Positions 35,341 through 46,930 are shown, counted from the stretch's first letter. The stretch is 64,000 nucleotides of DNA from Cyathus striatus (GCA_025738555.1 JAOVFP010000001.1:1178001-1242000), one strand, 5' to 3'. The notes: generated from the sequence alone by a model not told the origin. A program made the numbers and translations.

Positions 35341-35974
35341 GTGGTGTTAGCCAAAATTATCATAAAAATGTAGTGTTTTATGATTGCTGCAATCATAAAT
35401 AATGATCACCTTCATGATTACATGTTTTGAGAGCCTATCCACCTATTAATACTAAATCTAATGGTGATCATAAGTGATCATTGGTTATTTTGAAGTGAAT
35501 ATTACTACTGTAGGTCTATTGCAATATTGTGATCATATGTGATCATTGGCTATTTTGAAGTGAATATTACTACTGTAGATCTATTGTAATGTGGTGATCA
35601 TATGTGATCATTGGCTGTTTTAAAGTGAATATTACTAGTGTAGGTCTATTGTAATGTGGTGATCATATGTGATCATTGGCTATTTTGAAGTGAACATTAC
35701 TATTGTAGGTCCATTGTAATATGGTGATCATATGTGATCATTAGCTATTTTGAAGTGAATATTACTACTGTAGGTCCATTGTAATATGGTGATCATATGT
35801 GATCATTGACTTATTTTGAATTGAATATTACTACTGTAGGTCCATTGTAATATGGTGATAATATGTGATCATTAGCTATTTGAAGTGAATATTACTATAT
35901 TGTAATGTGGTGATCATATGTGATCATTGACATATTTTGAAATGAAAAGTATTACATATTGCTATTGTAGTTCA

Positions 35975-36590
35975 TGTCACAATTGTCATGATCTTCCCAC
36001 ATGTCACATATTTCGCACTTCACACAATTCCCATGCATCTCATAATTCTTGTGCTCTACATCATTCCTGCACTCTGGATATTTCCTGTGCATCATGATTG
36101 TCACAATCTTCCCATGTGTCACATATTTCGTGTGCTTCACACAATTCCCGCACATCTCATAATTCCCACGCTCTACATCATTCCCACACTTTGGATATTT
36201 CCTGTGCATCATGATTGTCATGATCTTCCTGCGTGTCACATATTTCCCACATTCCACATCATTCCTGCGTGTCACGATCATCACACTCTAGCACGTGTCA
36301 CAATTGTCACGCCTTTACACACGTCACAATTGTCACATCTTTACACATGTCACGATCGTCACGCTTTTACACATGTCACAATTGTCACGCCATTACACGC
36401 ATCACGATCATCACACTCTAGCACACATCACAATTGTCACGCTTTTACACGTGTCACAATCGTCAGGCTTTTACATGTGTCACGATTGTCACGCTTTAAC
36501 ATGCGTCACAATTGTCACACATTTATGCCTATCACATATGTGACATATTTCCAACATGTTATTATTTTTCATGCATGTCAGCTGTCACAT
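35975..36590. repeat. C2 left satellite
   Basis: Corresponds to the C1 right satellite in inverse. It holds CpG-poor ATGTGTCACATATTTC words outside and CACGATCGTCACGCTTTTAC units inside. Unit number and order differ from C1. Confidence 0.85.
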
Positions 36591-37648
36591 TTTTAGCCTA
36601 TAATATCATGTAGATTATTTTAACTTTTGTTTATCTTACACAGAGTATAACAGTAATAGATATGTCTACTAATTATTGCCTCTTACATATGTGGGGCCAG
36701 GGATATAGTTAAGAGGAGGTTTGCAAGGTACCTAAAACTTAATGCTAAACAAGAGAAGCCAACCACATGTGCAGTTTCTGGTACATCTGTATCACCATCC
36801 AAATTGTCACAGAAGCAGATTAAGTATCTGAAACCACAAAGCTAATTATAAAAATCACAGTAAATGAATATGCACTTTTAGAATTGAAGGTTGTAATACA
36901 GTATATAACAAATATGATGTTATGGAAGTGTAACAGGAATAAGAAACTAGATTAAATGATGTAGAGTGTATATATAGTTGGAGTCTTAGTCCTATTTAGA
37001 GTGTATGATATATTTGGAAATGAGATGGTATGCTATGTTTTACAATGAAGACTAGAGATGTGATAAAATGAAAAAATAATAACCATAATGGTTAGTCTAG
37101 GTATGAAAGATAATGAGGTCATTACAATGGTATTGAACATTATGGAAACATGTACCAACCAGACAGAGAAGAATATAGAACCTTGCATGCTTAACACATA
37201 TGAATGGATAGTGTATAGATGTGATTCCACATTACATCAAACTTACACATTACAGCATTTAGATGATTATGATTCTTGCATTGGTCATTGATAATACTAA
37301 TATCTTCAACACATATTACCAAATCACATAATTGCTTACTTTATATGACTACATGATGGTTGTCTATGTTTTATTGAAATGGGGAGTTAATGAAAACTAT
37401 CTTATTGTGTCTCAAACAGTTTCACTTCTACTCACTCTTTTAGTATTAGTATTCATTTGGATATCTGAAAACCACATTTTGTACTTTGCACTTTCTTGCT
37501 CAGTTGCTGTTATTTACTTACTTTCTGTTCTTTAGCTTAGTGTTAATTATGACATTGCTATCTTATATTGTTCTCTTTACTAAAGGGCCCCTTTGTCCCT
37601 TTTCTTCTCTTCTCTAAAATAATGTAATATCATTTCTCTATAGTCATG

Positions 37649-37950
37649 TGGAACAATATCATCAACAGGATCAGACCCCATCTGCCAAAAATGTATGTAT
37701 TAATTATTGACAGTTGACAGATTAATCAATGACTAGTCAATGTAAATGACTGAATTACATTGCTAAGCAATGAACTGAGAATGAGAATTAAATGTTATAT
37801 CACTCAATACTCTTATTCTTAGATCATCAAAGGTATGGGAACAATTGTCATTGCACACCTGTTGGGGCCCCATCAATATTTGATCAACTCATCTATAGAT
37901 TAAATGGTGTATAATATGACCACCACTGACTGATTATGCCAACAGCATTG
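37649..37950. mobile_element. Diverged hAT-type MITE nested in the C2 core
   Basis: Inverse copy of 18425-18726, matching the intact MITE at 41454-41759 in outline (GGATCAGACCCCATCTGCCA at one end, GACTGATTATGCCAACAGCA at the other). Confidence 0.6.
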
Positions 37951-37959
37951 TTGATGAAT

Positions 37960-38390
37960 GTGACATGTAAAAGCTTGACAATTGTGACATGCAAGAAATA
38001 TATCACATTTGTGACAGCCATAAATGCATGACAATCATGACACATGCAGACAATCATGATGGGTGTAAAGGCATGATGATCGTGACACGTGCTAGAGTGT
38101 GACGATCGTGACGCGTGTAAAAGCGTGACGCGTGACGATCGTGACATGTGTAGAAGCGTGACAATTGTGACATGTATAAAAGCGTGACGATCGTGACGCG
38201 CAGGAATGATGTGGAGTGTGGGAAATATGTGACATGTGGGAAGATCGTGACAATCATGATGCACAGGAATTATCCAGAGTGCGGGAATGATGTAGAGCGC
38301 GGGAATTATGAGATATGTGGGAATTGTGTGAAGTGCGTGAAATATGTGACACGTGGGAAGATCGTGACAATTGTGACATGAACTACAATA
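37960..38390. repeat. C2 right satellite, contracted relative to C1
   Basis: About 430 bp compared with about 630 bp for its C1 counterpart. The regular CGATCG-type units are reduced to a few (38080-38210), while flanking unique-like words are retained. Confidence 0.8.
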
Positions 38391-38730
38391 GCAATATGTA
38401 ATACTTTTCATTTCAAAATATGTCAATGATCACATATGATCACCACATTACAATATAGTAATATTCACTTTAAAACAGCCAATGATCACATATGATCACC
38501 ACATTACAATAGATCTACAGTAGTAATATTCACTTCAAAATAGCCAATGATCACATATGATCACCATATTGCAATAGACCTACAGTAGTAATATTCACTT
38601 CAAAATAGCCAATGATCACTTATGATCACCATTAGATTTAGTATTAATAGGTGGATAGGCTCTCAAAATGCATAATCATGAAGGTGATCATTATTTATGA
38701 TTGCTGCAATCATAAAACACTACATTTATG

Positions 38731-39917
38731 CAGGGATTGCTGCTCTTCTGATTATTGGAGGGTGAACAGCTCACTCTGTGTTCAAGATTCCAATTGACAT
38801 CAATGAGACATCAATGTGCAATATTGCATGGAACTCTGATCTGGCTGGGCTAATTAAGAAGGCAGATGTTGTGATTTGGGATGAGGCACCAATGCAGCAC
38901 TGACATATCCATGAGGCAGTGAGCCATACTTTCAAAGACCTTCATTGTGATGAGCGACCATTTGGAGGATGCACTGTGGTGTTTGGAGGTGACTGGCAAC
39001 AAATTCTTCCTGTGGTGGTGTGAGGGAGCCGACCTCAGATTGTGTAAGCATGCCTTCAGAGATCTGATCTTTGGGCAGACATTACAGTAATTCACTTGTG
39101 ATGTATCATGTGACTGAATGTGGAGAATGAATCTGAACAACAATTTGCTGAGTGGCAACTGGGTGTTGGACATGGAGAGCACACTATTAATGAGGATATC
39201 CAAATTCCAATCCACTTCAAGTGCACTTCCAATACTGTGGAGTCACTGATTTCAACAATCTACCCTGGACTTTCATCAGCTGAAGGACATGGTGATGAGT
39301 ACTATGCAGAGCAAACGATTCTGTCAAGTCGAAATGATGATGTGGATGCTCTGAACTCTCAGATTCTGTCTTCATTCCCAGGGGAGGTGACTTCACTACA
39401 CAGTGCAGATACACTTCCAGATGATCATGGGTATGATGGGGAGCTTCTTTACCCTGTGGAGTACCTGAACATGATCAACTGCTCTGGATTACCACTGGCA
39501 CACTTGGAGTTGAAGATAGGATGTCCTGTGATGGTACTTCGAAACCTAAGTGTTTCTGATGGAGTCTGCAATGGCAGCCATGGAGTGATTACAGCCATAC
39601 GAAACTGAGTATTGTAAGTTCGATTGTTAACTGGGGACAAGAGAGGATCACAAGTGTTCATACCACAGATGAAGATTGAACTGTCTGCTTCACAAGTGCC
39701 ATTCTGGTTTTGTTGACACCAGTTTCCTGTTCGACTTGCATTTGTGATGACGATCAATAAATCACAAGAACAGTCAGTTTCTCATGTTGGATTGGATCTT
39801 CGAAATGGGGTGTTTACTCATGGACAGTTTTATGTTGGAGTGTCTCGAGTTTGATCTGTTCATCAGATGAAGATGCTGTAACAAAGAATATAGTGTACCC
39901 TGAAGTGATACTTTAGT
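38731..39917 (+). pseudogene. Helitron helicase, copy 3 (5'-truncated)
   Basis: Begins inside the helicase domain at the equivalent of 26017 in copy 1 (GGATTGCTGCTCTTCTGATT), so the Rep nuclease and Walker A are absent. It retains WDEAP (about 38878), GGDWQQILP and the long frame 39120-39608 (VESLISTIYPGL.., LELKIGCPVMVLRNLSVSD). The end is the INKSQ motif region and ..TKNIVYPEV. Stops include TGA at about 38764, 38901, 39020, 39099 and 39111, plus a TAA in the same stretch. A 25-bp-scale deletion removes the segment encoding VIWDARSEEA near 39868. It keeps CGA or CAA at several positions where copies 1 and 2 have TGA. Confidence 0.9.
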
Positions 39918-40032
39918 GTAGATATTGTAGATATTGTAGATATTTTTAGTGTATGTTATAGATATTGGTATATAAATTTTTTGACTATGTATGTTCAGAA
40001 TTGGAAAAGGAATTGTTGAGTGAAATATTTGG

Positions 40033-41445
40033 CAGGGGGTTTGGGGGTGCAACCCCCCAAGAGAGAAAAAGCAGGGGTCTGGGGGCGCAGTCCCTCATTG
40101 TTTGGAACTGGGATTAAGAAGCAGGGGGTCTGGGGGGCGCAGCTCCACAGCAAGCCGTCATTCATGTGGAGCAGAGGAGGGAGCTGACAGGCTCCTGTTC
40201 CCATAGTTGAGCATGGGTGTAAGGCTTGTCTTATATATAATGAGACAAGGCCTGGGAATTTTGGCATATATGTAGTGTGGGACAGCCGCTTTCAGGTGGG
40301 AAAATCACCATGTAGGGATTTTCGATATTTTGGGATGAAACACTTGCCTTGGGAGGAAATTTTTACATATAGAGCTAGGTAGTTACCATAAATTGAGGTG
40401 TTGCCATTTTGGGTTGAGATTGATGGATCTGTAATGATTTGGGATGGGTTTGATGGGGTCCCTTGGTCCCTTGCTAAAAATGGATGAATGCAAATGCTGT
40501 TAAACAAAAGTAAATGACTAAGCTACTTGAGATGTGCACACCACAATGGGTGATTAAGTAATAATGGCTGGAGTTCTGCTGCTGGCACTTCCTTTCCCTT
40601 TCCTCCCATCCCCCCTTGAGTATTAACAGGACAGTAATACAGTATATATTTGTGGATATTAATAGGGCTATAAATAAACAATTATTACAGAATTTTTGTT
40701 GACTACTGCAGTGATTTATAGTGTATTTATTAGAGATTGAGGTGTTGTGATGTTCTGTTTACTGTAATTATATTGTGCTGGAATGTGTTCCCCCATAGGG
40801 ATTGGTACTCCAATTAAATAAGGATATTTATGTGGATAAGAATGGGAGTATGATGTATTTGATGGGTGGTGTGGTAATTTATAGTGGGTAATGTGTAGTT
40901 TTTGTTGATTATATGATATATACCACACAGGTGATATATACAATATATGTCATGAGGTTTTATTACTGATAGCAGAGGAACATTGGTTGAGATATATTTG
41001 TGATATAATTTATGTGTAAATGGGGATAGGTGTAATATTCAGAAAGACTCTGTTGTTCAGGGCAATTCTTGGGCTATAAAATATGATATATACCACATGG
41101 GTGATATAACCTAAATGAGGTGCAATAAATTAAAGGGAGCTCTAACTCATTGATAATCAATGGGTGATCGATGTGAATGAGTGTGTGTAGATATAATCTA
41201 AATGAGGTGCAATAAATTATAAGGAGCTCTAACTGATTGATACTCAGTATTCATCACAGATAATCATGTATAACCACATGGGTGTAGATATATAACCATG
41301 ATTAGATATTATATATTTGATTAGGACAGTAGTAATTAATGGTGTGTTTGATAAAGTTTGAGTTTTGACATTGAGTGGTAGGAGGAGATATGTAAGTGAT
41401 ATAAGTTAAGTGTAAATGGTGATGGGTGAAGGATGTGTGTGAATG
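40033..41445. repeat. Helitron-flank repeat unit after copy 3
   Basis: Complete order: G-rich module with TTTGGGGGTGCAACCCCCCA, second G-rich word, GACAGGCTCC hairpin, TATATATAATGAGACAAGGC, CCACAATGGGTGATTAAGTA, CCATCCCCCCTTGAGTATTA, AT-rich tail with two GAGGTGCAATAAATTA words (41115-41140, 41205-41225). No conserved ORF. Confidence 0.8.
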
Positions 41446-41453
41446 TGTGTAGT

Positions 41454-41759
41454 CAGTGTTGGAATGGTCAGTCAATGGAGGTCAACGTGGTCTGATTATA
41501 TAATACACCATCCGACCTATAGACGGGTCGGTCAAACCTATTGACAGGGTCGCAGGGGGTCTATAATCAAGATCGTTCCCACGCCTTGCATGACCCAGGA
41601 ATTTGAGCACCGAGAGATGCCATAATTAACGCTCGGTTTATTGATTAGTAATTTCATTTGGCCTTTTCCATTGACTGTCAGTGGTTGACCGGTTGACTGT
41701 CAATCACTGACTTAGACCCTTCTGACTGACAGGGTCTGACCCGGTCATTGACAACACTG
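41454..41759. mobile_element. hAT-type MITE, 306 bp, with perfect 8-bp target duplication
   Basis: Starts CAGTGTTGGAATGG and ends CATTGACAACACTG, giving an imperfect inverted repeat (CAGTGTTG at both ends). It is flanked by TGTGTAGT at 41446-41453 and 41760-41767. An 8-bp duplication with CAGNG-type ends fits the hAT superfamily. The interior is CpG-richer than its surroundings (GACGGGTCGGTCAAAC, GACCCGGTC), so it is probably young. No coding capacity; mobilised in trans by a hAT transposase not present here. Confidence 0.9.
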
Positions 41760-41767
41760 TGTGTAGT

Positions 41768-42190
41768 GAGGATGTGTGGAGATGTAAACAACATGGGTGT
41801 GTTATTGGACACCTGTTTTGTGAGCAGGTTTCCCTGTATTTTGGTTTTGTTTCACAAGAAAGCCATGTTTCATAGTGAAAATTTAAGAAAGGGGTTGCTG
41901 AAATCAAGGTTGGTTGCAATGAAAAGATCATGTTATATATAATATGTTATATATAAAAGGTAGATTGATAATGTAATTTATGTGTAAATACTGATGGATG
42001 TGATATATATAATATAACACATGGGCAATATAGAATATATAGAATATATACATCACAGGTATGTCTATAATCTACATGGGTGCGGATATAATCTACATGG
42101 GTGCAGATATAATCTACATGGGTGCATATTTCCTCATCGGTAGGCAGGGGGCTTGGGGGTGCAACCCCCCAAGAAGAAAAAAAAGCAGGG
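41768..42190. repeat. Helitron-flank repeat pieces, including the unoccupied site for element B
   Basis: 41815-41860 (CCTGTTTTGTGAGCAGGTTT then CCTGTATTTTGG) is the uninterrupted paralogue of the element B target. Three copies of a 21-bp ATCTACATGGGTGC word lie at 42070-42125. A truncated G-rich module with the CAACCCCCCAAG hairpin (42147-42190) runs directly into the gag relic. Confidence 0.7.
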
Positions 42191-43256
42191 GTCTACCCTT
42201 AGGAGGTTCTTGAATACATTTGACAGCAAATCCTGTCTTATCTAATGTCAAAACTCTATAGTACAATCCTGCATAGCACTTGTTATTGAGTGACATTGCA
42301 TTTAACTGGTGAATTAATTCTTCTATTTCTTCAGGACTACCCTGGTAGCGTGCTACACCATTATTTGTCTCACTAGGTCTGGGTGCAACTGGTGGAATTG
42401 GTGCAGGTGGAATTGGTGCAGGTAAAGATACTGTACGATTTTTAGTATCTTTCCTTTCTCTATCTGTCTTATGCTTCCTATCCTTCTTATGCCTTTGAGC
42501 CCTAATCTTCCTCTGAATTCTTTCCCATTCATAGTCTGAGTCATAATCAGATGACTCAGAATTGGAAAGATCAATATCTCTCCATTGTCTTCCTGTATGA
42601 TTAGCTGAAAATAATAAGTCAGTAAACTTACCTCTCTTGAAGTGTGATTCTGCTGCTTCTGTTATCTTTGCAACAGTCCAAGGTTTAGCCATGTCATGTG
42701 TAGGCTCTCCTGCTACTAACTTTGTTTCTAGAAGGTTCCTAAGATCTTCAGGAATTCCCATCCAGAAATATCCATTATATTGATCTGAGGTAATATGATT
42801 CTTGTCCTTAAGGTATCCTGCAATTGACTTGTAATCACGAAAATATTTCTTCCAATCATCCAGTGTCATTATTGGTTCATGACTACTATAGGTAGCAAAT
42901 GTTACTAAATCTTCAGGCATGTATGCTGCTTTGCCTCTTTCAGCATCATAGTAGTTTAGGATTTCTTCTCAAAGTCCTTTCCAACTATAAGCTGTATCTT
43001 TCATGTGGTCTGATGTATCAATGAATTGTTCCACTGCAGGTGAAACATATTCTTTAATCAGTTCACATTTATCTTTGTCTTCTGTGACATTGTACATGTC
43101 TAGTAGGTGATCATAATTTCTGATGAAGTGTACAACTTCAGAGTATTCGCCTTTGAATGTGCGAGGAGCACCTCACATACCTCTGAATGGCATGTCATTC
43201 TTGGTATGTTTATGACTGGTTGGTCCTTCATTATCTTTGGGCTTACTATCAGTCAT
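42191..43256 (-). pseudogene. Retrotransposon Gag relic (Ty3/gypsy-like)
   Basis: Minus-strand frame from the ATG at 43256. It reads MPFRGM[stop]GAPRTFKGEYSE, then a capsid-like region (DKDKCELIKEYVSPAVEQFI, SDQYNGYFWMGIPEDLRNLL, PWTVAKITEAAESHFKRGKF) and a basic KDRKHKTDRERKDTKNR linker. A Pro-rich stretch and a short tail follow. Wording matches Gag proteins of basidiomycete gypsy elements. TGA codons at 43173-43175 and 42969-42971 fall on conserved Arg positions, consistent with CGA decay. There is no zinc knuckle or pol: the gene stops at about 42191 where it fuses to a G-rich hairpin module. Confidence 0.8.
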
Positions 43257-44130
43257 GGCTTGTAGTATTATTTATAGTGTGGGAAGTTATGTGAAGTTAT
43301 TTATAGGATGATGAGATTATTTATAGTTGAGAAGTGGTGATTAATATAGATAGAGTTGGAAGGTAACAATGTGTTTAATTGTTGTATGATTTATGAATGT
43401 ATAATGGGGCCAAGGAGAATATCCTGCTAAAATATTTCCCTCATGGTGGGCTCCACTTTGTCATTTAAGATTAAGATAATCTAAGGTGCTAACAGGAATC
43501 AACTTTGTTTGTGTTACAACACCTGAGTGTCAGGAAATATTTAGTGAGGATATTCTTGGGAATTTGGTGGATGGTCTTGTACAGCAAAAGCTGTATGATT
43601 TGTATGAAACTGAGTGTGAAGGATATTGTACAGCAAAGGCTGTATACAATGTCAAGTATAATGAAAGGGGTATAGTACACACTATAGACCTAATGCTATT
43701 TATAATGTGTATGTTGTATAGATCAATGTTCAACTTGCTTAGAACTTGACCTATGATCTGCTTCTTATTCTGTTACTGTTACTCTGACTGTGACTGTGAC
43801 TTCTGACTAATACTGTGACTGTTACTGATCTGTTTACTGTTGCTGATACTGATACTATTTCTGACTGGACTGGTTGTGCTAATAAAACTGTACTAATAAC
43901 TGATGACTAATGACAAATGGGTGAGACTACTGGGGGGGTGGGTAGCTATCTATCTACTGCCAAACTGCCCTCCTTATATACCTTTTCCCAACCTGCTTAG
44001 TAATCCAATTCCCACTCTACCATCCTATATTGTTCTCCAAAATGAGTAGTGTGCAAGTGTAGATTTTAGATCTGAGGCTGTACAGGACAATGGTATTTGA
44101 GGGTTAGTCAGCAGAGAACAATAGCTTATG
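43257..44130 (-). promoter_or_regulatory. Leader/LTR-like region upstream of the gag relic
   Basis: On the minus strand a GGTATATAAGGAGGGC box (43969-43982) precedes a run of CAGTCACAGTCACAGTC-type words (43745-43830) and a leader without ORFs up to the gag ATG. This resembles an LTR promoter with R-U5, but LTR borders and primer-binding site are not established. A duplicated TTGTACAGCAAA.GCTGTAT word sits at 43577 and 43625. Confidence 0.4.
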
Positions 44131-44166
44131 TTAGAACAATGTGTAATGAATTGCATTGTTCTAAAT
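44131..44166. other. Perfect inverted repeat (TTAGAACAATG / CATTGTTCTAA)
   Basis: An 11-bp perfect stem with a 12-nt loop. ACAATG/CATTGT words are abundant from 44090 to 44280 and again at 47223-47420, and could be regulator sites in the putative LTR. This is inference. Confidence 0.5.
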
Positions 44167-44379
44167 AAAGAGCTACATTGTTCTGGGCAAGAACAATAGG
44201 AATCCATTTTTATAACAATGGAGTAGAGAACAATAGTATTATATATAAATAGTTTTGCATTGTCCTTAAACAATGAGTGAATAGCCATAGTCAAAGTTGA
44301 GCTGCGAAAGGTGAAGGTGAAGGTGAAGGTGGCAGTGCACCTGCCTAAAAGAGAAGTCGCGCGCAATTTTGTAAGTCCG

Positions 44380-45100
44380 GCATGACATACTGTGACAAGT
44401 ACACAATGGGGACGCATCCTCGCATTGTCACGTCGCATTCCCTACCATTTCCCCCTCCTTTTGCTTTGTTTTTGAAGGCCTCTCATGGAATTAATCCCAG
44501 TTGTGGAGGAAGTACTAAGGAAAGTGGAGGAAGCTAGTGGCTTATCAAGCTCATTTTGAGGGCACCGAGAGCTCACAGGGACTCCAGAGATATAGGCCTG
44601 TGATCTAACCAACTATAGATGTCAAGTTGGTAAGTAGGTACAGTAATAAAGGCTATTGAAGGAGGCTAGAGCATCCTCAATGCCTATCTCACTGATGGAG
44701 CATATTTTACATGCCAACATGCTTCCTCTGACTTGTAGAGAACCCAAAGTTGATGAGACAGAGGTAACATGAGATAAGAAAGGACATGCTATCAGTTAGT
44801 TTGAAGTCACTCACAAATACATTAATGTTCTCCCAATGCGCTGCCTTATCCTTCTTTTGTAAGACAGCTACACAACTAAAGCTAGAGCTTGTATTAAGCA
44901 AATGCCTTTGAAATTTATAATTACAAATTGTGCTATTCAGTCATAGGTTTTGCAATTATACATAACATTTGGGATATACTTGTGTTCAATGCCAATTCGG
45001 TGAAAAATGAAAAATTTCCTGGTGTAAGATCACCATAGCATTTGCTAATTGACGATTTCAAACGGGAAAATGGTGAAAACCTACAGTAATTTACACTCCC
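44380..45100. other. Left interior of element E, no gene recognised
   Basis: Mixed-composition sequence with only short, motif-free ORFs (for example 44901-44707 minus). I see no repeat structure in it. Confidence 0.4.
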
Positions 45101-45104
45101 CCAA

Positions 45105-45240
45105 GAGGTCTGTACGGATCTGTACGGAATCCGCACGGAATCCGAAAATTCCGTACGGATCCGTGCGGATTCCGTGCGGATCCGTACAGACCCGTACAGA
45201 CCTGTATAGATACCATACAGAATTTATATAGTAGCTATTA
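45105..45240. repeat. GTAC-palindrome cluster, left side of element E
   Basis: TCTGTACGGATCTGTACGGA, TCCGTACGGATCCGTGCGG and CCGTACAGACCCGTACAGAC words are packed here. It retains more CpG than the clusters at 46715-46910 and 21520-21760. Confidence 0.85.
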
Positions 45241-45339
45241 TTATTATTAGAGGTGATTATTCTATATGGATTCCATACATATTCTGCATGGATTCTGTGT
45301 GGATTTATGCATTGCTGCCTTGTCACACATGTCAAGTGT

Positions 45340-46700
45340 AACTCTAGGTGAAAAGTGTCACACTATACAAAATCCATGATACACTCAATATATAGTATCA
45401 TTCTCAATGCATAGTATCACACTTAATGCATAGTGTTATGCTTAATGTATAGTATCACACTCAACACTTAGTGTCACACTTAATGCAGAGTGTCACACTC
45501 ATCATTTAGTGTTATGCTTAATGCATAGTGTCACACTCAATACTTAGTGTCATGCTTAATGTATAGTGTTATGTTTAATGTATAGTGTCACACTTAATGC
45601 ATAGTGTCATGTTTAATGTATAGTGTGACACTCAACACTTAGTGTCACGCTTAGTCACACTCAATGCTTAGTGTCACACTCAACGCTTAGTGTCACGCTT
45701 AATGCAGAGTGTCACACTCAATGCTTAGTGTCACACCCAATGCTTAGTGTGACACTCAACGCTTAGTGTGACACTCAACACTTAGTGTGACACTCAACGC
45801 TTAGTGTGACACTCAACACTTAGTGTCACACTCAACGCTTAGTGTCACACTCAACGCAGAGTGTCACGCTCAACGCTTAGTGTCACACCCAACGCTTAGT
45901 GTCACACTCAATGCTTAGTGTCACACTCAACGCTTAGTGTCACACCCAATGCTTAGTGTCACACCCAATGCTTAGTGTCACACCCAACGCTTAGTGTCAC
46001 ACTCAATGCTTAGTGTCACACTCAACGCTTAGTGTCACACCCAATGCTTAGTGTCACACCCAACGCTTAGTGTCACACTCAATGCTTAGTGTCACACTCA
46101 ACACTTAGTGTCACACTCAACGCTTAGTGTCACACTCAACACTTAGTGTCACACCCAATGCTTAGTGTCACACTCAATGCTTAGTGTCACACCCAATGCT
46201 TAGTGTCACACCCAACGCTTAGTGTCACACTCAACGCTTAGTGTCACACTCAACACCTAGTGTCACACTCAACGCCTAGTGTCACACTCAACGCTTAGTG
46301 TCACGCTTAGTCGCACTCAACACTTAGTGTCACCCTTAGTCACACTCAACACCTAGTGTCACGCTTATAGTGTCACATTTAACATATAGTGTCACACTCA
46401 ACACCTAGTGTCACGTTTATAGTGTCACATTTAATGTATAGTGTCACACTCAACACCTAGTGTCACGTTTATAGTGTCACATTTAATGTATAGTATCACA
46501 CTCAACACCTAGTGTCACGTTTATAGTGTCACATTTAATGTATAGTATCACACTCAACACCTAGTGTCATGTTTATAGTGTCACATTTAATGTATAGTGT
46601 CACACTCAACACCTAGTGTCACGCTTATAGTGTCACATTTAACGTATAGTGTCACACTCAACACCTAGTGTCATGCTTAATGCAGAGTGTCACATGCAAG
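45340..46700. repeat. 19-bp tandem array in element E, about 60-70 units
   Basis: Unit CTTAGTGTCACACTCAACG with variants (CACCCAATG, GTGACACTC, CACGCTTAATGCAGAG). The centre (45830-46250) is the most homogeneous and CpG-rich. The right part (46370-46690) changes to a longer composite unit containing TTATAGTGTCACATTTAATG and CACTCAACACCTAGTGTCAC. Confidence 0.95.
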
Positions 46701-46714
46701 GAAACAAGTATAAT

Positions 46715-46930
46715 AAAATTCTGTACAGATTCTGTACAGAATCTGTACAGAATTTTCAGGTCTGTAATGCGGAATTCCGAGGAATTCCGCGTAATCCGTA
46801 CGGAATTTTCGGAATCTGTGCGGAATCTGTACAGACCCAAAAAAACCTCTGCCAAAATGAAAAAAATCTGTACAGATTCCGCACGGATTCCATGCGGATC
46901 CGTACAGAACACATGGCTAAGTGTAAAGAG
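46715..46930. repeat. GTAC-palindrome cluster, right side of element E
   Basis: ATTCTGTACAGATTCTGTAC through TCCGTACAGAACACATGGCT; near-copy of 21520-21770. Confidence 0.85.

Larger units (their letters stand above)
35341..38730. mobile_element. Element C2: second copy of C, opposite orientation, right end truncated
   Basis: Left terminus GGTGGTGTTAGCCAAAATTA (TCAGCC has become TTAGCC). It contains periodic 65-bp units, a satellite (35975-36590), a core (36590-37960), an inverted satellite (37960-38390) and a periodic block. It breaks off in ACACTACATTT at about 38728, about 25 nt short of a full end, and joins Helitron copy 3. The core is the exact reverse complement of C1's as far as I compared it, including both 67-codon ORFs (37088-37291 and 37332-37535, plus strand). 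Both copies lost the same terminal region of one arm type or the other, so neither has an assessable target duplication. Confidence 0.85.

Noticed and set aside
42114..42190. Extension of the gag protein into a PLLFFLLGG tail
   Set aside because: This part is the G-rich hairpin module read in frame past the fusion point, also seen in unrelated ORFs beside other module copies.
43486..43749. 87-codon ORF as a gene
   Set aside because: It lies in the presumed leader of the gag relic, contains a duplicated TTGTACAGCAAA word and has no recognisable motif.
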